In this document: positions 59,216-64,000 of the stretch, one piece after another | How positions within the stretch are numbered: position 1 is the first letter of the stretch | How the letters are laid out: every line of letters starts with the position of its first letter | Assembly: GCF_030818015.1 (NCBI RefSeq) | Contig: NZ_JAUSZX010000001.1 | Coordinates: 1,178,001-1,242,000 of the forward strand | Origin: Arthrobacter globiformis | Lineage (GTDB): Bacteria > Actinomycetota > Actinomycetes > Actinomycetales > Micrococcaceae | DNA: 64,000 nt | Direction of reading: 5' to 3' | Notes under the pieces: generated by a model | Database searches by the model: none | What the model was told of the DNA's origin: nothing | What the model saw: only the letters and a program-made list of their open reading frames with translations | Position numbers and translations under genes: made by a program

Positions 59216-60970
59216 ATGACTAATGACCTGAAGGACAGCGAACTGTTGGATAGCCCGGGCGGCCGTGCCGCCGTCGAACGTGCCGCCGTCGGGCTGGAGG
59301 CCAAGCGGCCACGGGCGGCCGGCAACGCGGACGCCTTGAGTGCCACGAAGGAAAGCCTGGAGGATTACACGCTCAGGTTCGCGCCGCGTTCCTATCGCAA
59401 GTGGAGCGCCGGCGTGGTCGCGACGAGTGCACTGGGGGGAATTGCCTACCTGGCTGATTTCTCGATCGGGGCGAATATCGGGATTGCCTATGGCACGGTG
59501 AATGCGATCCTCGGAATTGTCGTGGCCGCCGTGATTATCTTCGCCACGGGGTTTCCGCTCGCCTATTATGCGGCCCGCTACAACATCGATTTGGATCTGA
59601 TAACCCGAGGCTCCGGTTTCGGCTATTACGGCTCCGTGGTGACGAACGTGATCTTTGCGACCTTCACGTTTATCTTCTTTGCGCTGGAGGGATCGATCAT
59701 GGCGCAGGGCCTCGAACTGGGGCTGGGCATTCCGCAATGGCTCGGTTATGCCGCCTCCACGGTCATCATCATCCCGCTCGTCATTTACGGGATGAACACG
59801 CTGGCCAAACTCCAGGTGTGGACCACGCCGCTGTGGCTGCTCCTTATGGTGGTTCCGGTCGGCTACCTGCTGGTGACCCACCCCGGCAGCATCGATGACT
59901 TCTTCGCCTACACGGGGAATTCCGGTGCTGCCGGAACCAACCTGGCCTCGGTCATGCTTGCCGCAGGCGTCTGCCTGTCACTGATGGCGCAGATCGCGGA
60001 GCAGATCGACTACCTGCGGTTCATGCCGCCCAAGACCGCCGACAACAAGGGGGCATGGTGGCGGGCCGTGATCCTTGCCGGGCCGGGGTGGGTGCTGTTC
60101 GGTGCGGTCAAGCAGATCGTGGGAATGTTCATCGCCGTCTACCTGATCGCCAAGCTGGATCCTGCGGCCTCGGCCACTGCGAATGAGCCGGTGCACCAGT
60201 TCCTCGGCGTCTACGGGGAGATGATGCCGGCGTGGCTGGCGATGAGCCTGGCCGTGGTGCTGGTGGTGATTTCCCAGATCAAGATCAACGTAACCAACGC
60301 CTACTCCGGCTCGCTGGCGTGGACCAACAGCTTCACCCGCGTGACCAAGACCTATCCCGGGCGGATGGTGTTCGTTGCGGTGAACCTGCTGATCGCTTTG
60401 ATCCTGATGGAAGCCAACATGTTCGACTTCCTCAACACGATTCTGGGCTTCTATGCCAACTGCGCCATGGCCTGGGTGGTCACGGTGGCCTCGGACATTG
60501 CCATCAACAAGTACCTGTTGAAGATCTCACCCAAGACCCCCGAATTCCGGCGCGGCATGCTGCACGCCGTGAACCCGGTTGGATTTGTGTCCATGCTGGT
60601 TTCGGCCGCAGTGTCCATCGCGGTGTTCTTCAGTGCCTTTGGTTCCGTGATCCAGCCGTACTCGCCGATTTTCGCGGTGGGCCTGGCGCTGGTTCTGCCG
60701 CCCGCTCTGGCGGTCCTGACCAAGGGCAGCTACTACCTGCGCCGCACCGATGACGGCATTGACCTGCCGATGTTCGACGACGACGGGAACCCTAGCGACG
60801 CAAAACTGCTCTGCCACGTGACCGGGATCGAGTTCGAACGCCCGGACATGGTGCGTTCCGCCCAGGACGGGCCCGACGGCGAACCCCAGTACGTTTCCTC
60901 GCTCGCCTTGTCGACGGATAGGACGGGGGAGTTGGTCCTGCCGGCGCAGTCCCGAGGTAGCGCGATGTGA
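59216..60970 (+). CDS. NCS1 family purine/cytosine/allantoin-type permease
   Basis: A 584-aa carrier with about 12 membrane helices between residues ~65 and ~510. Features: FAPRSYRKWSAGVVATSALG, FSIGANIGIAYGTVNAILGI, RGSGFGYYGSVVTNVIFATF and SQIKINVTNAYSGSLAWTNS resemble the NCS1 (CodB/allantoin permease) family. The N- and C-terminal cytoplasmic tails are longer than usual. It would import a nucleobase or related compound with Na+ or H+. No catabolic gene is adjacent, so the substrate is open. A terminator follows. Confidence 0.86.
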   Translation: MTNDLKDSELLDSPGGRAAVERAAVGLEAKRPRAAGNADALSATKESLEDYTLRFAPRSYRKWSAGVVATSALGGIAYLADFSIGANIGIAYGTVNAILGIVVAAVIIFATGFPLAYYAARYNIDLDLITRGSGFGYYGSVVTNVIFATFTFIFFALEGSIMAQGLELGLGIPQWLGYAASTVIIIPLVIYGMNTLAKLQVWTTPLWLLLMVVPVGYLLVTHPGSIDDFFAYTGNSGAAGTNLASVMLAAGVCLSLMAQIAEQIDYLRFMPPKTADNKGAWWRAVILAGPGWVLFGAVKQIVGMFIAVYLIAKLDPAASATANEPVHQFLGVYGEMMPAWLAMSLAVVLVVISQIKINVTNAYSGSLAWTNSFTRVTKTYPGRMVFVAVNLLIALILMEANMFDFLNTILGFYANCAMAWVVTVASDIAINKYLLKISPKTPEFRRGMLHAVNPVGFVSMLVSAAVSIAVFFSAFGSVIQPYSPIFAVGLALVLPPALAVLTKGSYYLRRTDDGIDLPMFDDDGNPSDAKLLCHVTGIEFERPDMVRSAQDGPDGEPQYVSSLALSTDRTGELVLPAQSRGSAM

Positions 60971-61013
60971 TGCCCGGGCCGCGCGATGATGTCGGCGCCG
61001 TGATCGGGACCGA

Positions 61014-61046
61014 AGCGGGTCCGGTGAGTTTCTCACCGGACCCGCT
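61014..61046 (+). terminator. Terminator after the permease gene
   Basis: Perfect 15-base arms (61014-61028 and 61032-61046), 3-nt loop, then TTGTGTTG. Confidence 0.75.
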
Positions 61047-61190
61047 TTGTGTTGTGTCGTGGCACCCCTTCGGTTCGCTGGGGCGCTGAAGGGCCTGTGG
61101 ATAACTTTGAGCCCAAAGGTGTGATCTCAGTTACCCTTTAACCATTGTTTGGACACAGATGTCTTGAAACCTATCCGGGGGGATTAGCGC

Positions 61191-61871
61191 ATGACTTCTC
61201 GTACCTGCATTTCTGAACGCCTCCGTCTGCCTGTGATTTCCACCGTCGCTGTGTCCATCCTTGCGCTCACCGGCTGCAGCGGCGGAGGCGACCCTCAGGC
61301 CGGTCCAACTGCCTCGGTCGTCGCGTCGCCAGCTCAGTCCGCCTCGGGGTCGGCTTCTGCCACTCCAAGCTCCACCGCCACGGCCAAACCGAAGCCCGTC
61401 TACAAGCCAGCTGACGCCAAGGGGAGGGCGCAGAACGTCCCCGTGCCGGTCAAGCCGCCTCTGGCCGACAAGAACACGAAAGAGGGGCTGGAGGCGTTTG
61501 CGAAGTACTGGTTTGCCTTGCTGAATTACGGTTTCGAGACGGGTGACTTGTCGCCAATCAGGTCAATAACCGGTGCCTCGTGCGCAATGTGCGGCAAGAT
61601 TTTTCCTGGAGTTGTGAAATGGAATTCGAGTGGTAGGTGGGTTGAAGGCGCCTCAATCAAGGTGCAGGCTGCCCAGTCCAAATTTGTTGAAGTGGTCCCC
61701 GGCCAACTCCAGGTCGCAATTCAGTCTGAGCAGGAGGCCGGAACGCTTCGAAACGCGGATGGCTCTGTCGGCCAGAAGGTGGCACCATCCGGGGTGCTGG
61801 GTGATCTGATGATCGCCGAATACGTGAAGGGTAAGTGGCATGCCCTCAACGTAGACCGACTTGGTGGTTAG
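61191..61871 (+). CDS. DUF6318 family lipoprotein
   Basis: A 226-aa exported lipoprotein: signal sequence with lipobox ILALTGCSGG (Cys ~29), a Ser/Ala/Thr-rich spacer (~35-70), then the conserved domain with VPVKPPLADKNTKEGLEAFA, KYWFALLNYGFETGD and CAMCGKIFPGVV (paired Cys). This matches what I recall of DUF6318, a family common in Arthrobacter. Its function is unknown. A PKD-domain secreted protein gene follows 3 nt after its stop. The pair has lower GC than neighbours. Confidence 0.85.
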   Translation: MTSRTCISERLRLPVISTVAVSILALTGCSGGGDPQAGPTASVVASPAQSASGSASATPSSTATAKPKPVYKPADAKGRAQNVPVPVKPPLADKNTKEGLEAFAKYWFALLNYGFETGDLSPIRSITGASCAMCGKIFPGVVKWNSSGRWVEGASIKVQAAQSKFVEVVPGQLQVAIQSEQEAGTLRNADGSVGQKVAPSGVLGDLMIAEYVKGKWHALNVDRLGG

Positions 61872-61874
61872 TTC

Positions 61875-62792
61875 GTGTCATCTCACTGGAGGCAATTTGT
61901 TGCTGGAACGCTCTCCGGGTTCATCGCCATCTCGGCGCCAGCGATTTCAAATGCGAACGATGGGGGTTCTGATCTCTCGTGGAACGACAGCGGGATAGGC
62001 GTATGGCGGTATGATCCCGGTGCTGGCGGCTGGGTAGATATGCCCCAGTCGCTGCCAGAAGACCCAAAAATCTACAAGTTCGAGTATTTGTGCCTGGATG
62101 ACGGCAAGAACAACTTTGACATTGGGTGCCTGGCGGCCTCGATCAAGTGCACCGATGGCAAGGATGGCCGCCCAGTACGTTGGTATGAGTCGCTGAAGGT
62201 ATTAAGCCCACCGGTCTGGAGCCGGATATCGCCCGACCGCTGTGTATATACCGAGGACCCAAGTGACGTCCTCGGAAGGATCGCCGCCCAGATCCAGCGT
62301 CGTTTCGAGCAACTTCCTGTCAACGCAGGCACTCTAGGTATACAGCCGAGACCCCATACGCTGAGGGGCGCCGAAACCAACTTCTTCGCCGAGTCATCGG
62401 AACAGTCCTTTGACGTGACGATGCTCGGGCAGAAGGTTCACATCATCGCCAAACCTGTCCAGTACCGCTGGGACTACGGCGACGGCAGGTCGCTTGGGCC
62501 CACGACCACCATGGGCGGCCCGCTCCCTCAGGACCGGTGGGGTGAGAAGACCCGGACCAGCCACGCCTACGCCGCGACCGGCGACTTCAGCGTAGTCCTC
62601 ACCACGTACTTCCAGGGAACCTACTCCGTGAACGGCGGGCCGGACCTTCCCATCCCCAACCAGGGCCAGTTCAGTTCGCCGCCCCAAACGGTGAGCGTGT
62701 GGCGTTCGGTCACGCGCAATTATGCCGACGATTGCATCACCAATCCACGCGGTGAAGGCTGCCCTGCCGCGTCAACAACGAAGGGACGGTAG
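61875..62792 (+). CDS. Secreted protein with PKD-like domain
   Basis: A 305-aa protein with an N-terminal signal-like stretch (FVAGTLSGFIAISAPAISNA). The central part has four Cys (CLDDGKN, GCLAAS, IKCTDG, RCVYTED). The C-terminal half has a PKD-like fold: YRWDYGDGRSLGPTTTMGG, then TSHAYAATGDFSVVLTTYFQ. GTG at 61875 lies 3 nt after the lipoprotein stop, so the two are co-expressed and perhaps interact at the cell surface. Function unknown. Confidence 0.78.
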   Translation: MSSHWRQFVAGTLSGFIAISAPAISNANDGGSDLSWNDSGIGVWRYDPGAGGWVDMPQSLPEDPKIYKFEYLCLDDGKNNFDIGCLAASIKCTDGKDGRPVRWYESLKVLSPPVWSRISPDRCVYTEDPSDVLGRIAAQIQRRFEQLPVNAGTLGIQPRPHTLRGAETNFFAESSEQSFDVTMLGQKVHIIAKPVQYRWDYGDGRSLGPTTTMGGPLPQDRWGEKTRTSHAYAATGDFSVVLTTYFQGTYSVNGGPDLPIPNQGQFSSPPQTVSVWRSVTRNYADDCITNPRGEGCPAASTTKGR

Positions 62793-62932
62793 CTGCCGTG
62801 AATTCACATCTCAATGCCGCAGGCCCTGTAATTTTGGTTTCTTCGCTGGCCCGCCCCCAATTTTCTGTCTGACGGGAATGCCGAGCCCAGTCCGCGGATC
62901 CTCTCGGCAGCTGCCGCGCTTCGCAAAGTCTG

Positions 62933-62961
62933 ACGGCGGCACCCAACTTGGGTGCCGCCGT
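62933..62961 (+). terminator. Hairpin after the PKD-protein gene
   Basis: Perfect 14-base arms (62933-62946 and 62948-62961) around one central base; the inner pairs must open to form a loop. No T-run follows, so it is a terminator or pause candidate. The rest of 62793-63066 shows nothing else I can name. Confidence 0.5.
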
Positions 62962-63066
62962 AAGACTTACCTAACTCAGCATGGTGAACTCAGCCACACC
63001 CGGAATAGTTGCACACGCTAGGCAGTTACGGCTGGTGAACCTGATGCATTCTGAAAGGAACTCCGC

Positions 63067-64000
63067 ATGCTGTTTTCCGCGCTGACACTCGGCGAGCTTG
63101 AACTCCCCAACCGCCTCGTCATGGCACCGCTGACCCGTGTCCGAACCGGCCAAGAGGGCGTCCCTGGACCGCTCGTGGCGGAGCACTACCGCCAGCGCGC
63201 GTCGCTCGGCCTGATCGTCAGCGAGGGAACCTACCCCAGCCCGGCCGGCCGCTCCTACCCGGGACAGCCCGGTCTGGTAACGCCAGAACAGATCGCCGGC
63301 TGGAAGAAGGTCACCGACGCAGTCCACGCCGAGGGCGGCCGTATCTTTGCCCAGATCATGCACGGCGGCCGCGTCTCGCATGAGGACATCAACGGCGGCC
63401 ACCGCGTCGTGGCCCCCAGCGCCATTGCCCTCGATGGTGAAACGCGGACCTACAACGGCAAACAGCAGCACCCCGTCCCGCACGAGCTCTCCATCGATGA
63501 GCTGCCCGTCGTCCGCGAGGAGATCGTCACGGCGTCGCGCAACGCCATAGAGGCAGGGTTTGACGGCGTTGAGCTGCACTCCGCCAACGGATACCTTCTC
63601 CACGAGTTCCTGGCGCCGAACACCAATGTCCGCACCGACAGCTATGGCGGCTCGCCCGAAAACCGCGCCCGCTTCGTCATTGAGACGGTGAACGCCGTCG
63701 TGGAGGCCCTGGGTGCCAACCGCGTCGGCATCCGGATCTCGCCCGAGCACAACGTCCAGGGCATCGAAGAGACCGACGCCGCCGACGTCCGGGCAACCTA
63801 CGAGGTGCTGGTCAACTCCATCGCTCCGCTCAACCTGGCCTACCTGAGCATCCTGCACGCGGACCCGACCGGTGACCTGGTGCAGGACCTGCGATCCCGC
63901 TTCAACGGTACGTTCCTGGTCAACACCGGCTTCGGCCTCATCACCACGCGCGAGGAAGCACTGTCACTCGTGGCCGACGGCCACGCTGACGCCGTCGTGG
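63067..64000 (+). CDS. Old Yellow Enzyme-type alkene reductase, 3' end beyond the window
   Basis: The frame from ATG 63067 (GAAAGGAA upstream) stays open to the window edge, giving 311 residues. It has the FMN barrel start LPNRLVMAPLTRVRTG, the active-site region IFAQIMHGGRVSH, HSANGYLLHEFLAPNTN and RTDSYGGSPENRARF, hallmarks of NemA/OYE enzymes. These reduce activated C=C bonds or nitro compounds with NAD(P)H. About 50 C-terminal residues are missing. Confidence 0.92.
   Translation, partial: MLFSALTLGELELPNRLVMAPLTRVRTGQEGVPGPLVAEHYRQRASLGLIVSEGTYPSPAGRSYPGQPGLVTPEQIAGWKKVTDAVHAEGGRIFAQIMHGGRVSHEDINGGHRVVAPSAIALDGETRTYNGKQQHPVPHELSIDELPVVREEIVTASRNAIEAGFDGVELHSANGYLLHEFLAPNTNVRTDSYGGSPENRARFVIETVNAVVEALGANRVGIRISPEHNVQGIEETDAADVRATYEVLVNSIAPLNLAYLSILHADPTGDLVQDLRSRFNGTFLVNTGFGLITTREEALSLVADGHADAVV

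Overview
The window is high-GC DNA with dense, short-spaced genes, frequent GTG/TTG starts, 4-base start/stop overlaps and several leaderless promoters. Gene content (inositol cluster with a Cgl0158-type protein, DUF6314, DUF6318 plus PKD pair, matrixin-like protease, UvrD/PcrA with a Gly/Pro-rich N-terminus) points to a soil actinobacterium of the Micrococcaceae, most likely Arthrobacter or Pseudarthrobacter. It reads as ordinary chromosome: one tRNA-Arg, no rRNA, no CRISPR array, no insertion sequence and no prophage were seen. Genes run off both edges (an HTH protein at the left, an Old Yellow Enzyme at the right).

Layout: 1-7 kb holds an HTH protein, an ABC-F ATPase behind a hairpin leader and coupled to an ABC exporter, then NUDIX/DUF6314, tRNA-Arg(CCT) and two membrane proteins. 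7-14 kb is housekeeping: an inositol-monophosphatase-family enzyme, pcrA, a lipoprotein, sucC-sucD, and an AHSA1-type SRPBCC protein. 14.5-29 kb is a myo-inositol regulon: a tautomerase, then iolC, a Cgl0158-family barrel, iolD, mmsA/iolA, iolE, iolG, iolH and iolT on the plus strand; a MarR/MFS pair; then iolB and a GntR regulator (iolR) on the minus strand. TGTCCTRACA-like sites precede the tautomerase, iolC and iolR. iolB and the MFS gene each carry an apparent one-base frameshift, and an SRPBCC gene remnant lies at 30.1-30.4 kb.

29-37.8 kb carries a glutamine-amidotransferase-type hydrolase, a FadR-type GntR with an MFS carrier and an SDR dehydrogenase, a LOG-family protein, a secreted matrixin-like protease, a ferritin-like/VIT1 fusion and a small acidic protein. 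37.9-43.3 kb is a catabolic module: sodium/solute symporter, XRE-cupin regulator, ureohydrolase and ThDP-dependent decarboxylase-like enzyme. I infer use of arginine or a related guanidino compound by the 2-ketoarginine route.

43.3-50.2 kb is an efflux region: a REP-like hairpin, a MarR/DHA2-MFS operon, and a heterodimeric ABC exporter (one degenerate, one canonical ATPase site), then a thioesterase-fold protein and a small membrane protein. 51-58.5 kb holds a type IV McrB/McrC restriction pair, a TetR regulator with a perfect 24-bp palindrome, a divergent histidine kinase/response regulator pair and an orphan Vsr endonuclease. 58.6-64 kb holds a flavin/PPOX protein, an NCS1 permease, a DUF6318 lipoprotein with a PKD-domain partner, and the start of an ene-reductase.

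No wholly new system is proven here. The best leads are the inositol regulon with its tautomerase, the hairpin leader of the ABC-F gene, the guanidino-compound cluster, the McrBC recognition region, and the DHA2 exporter with a coiled-coil tail.
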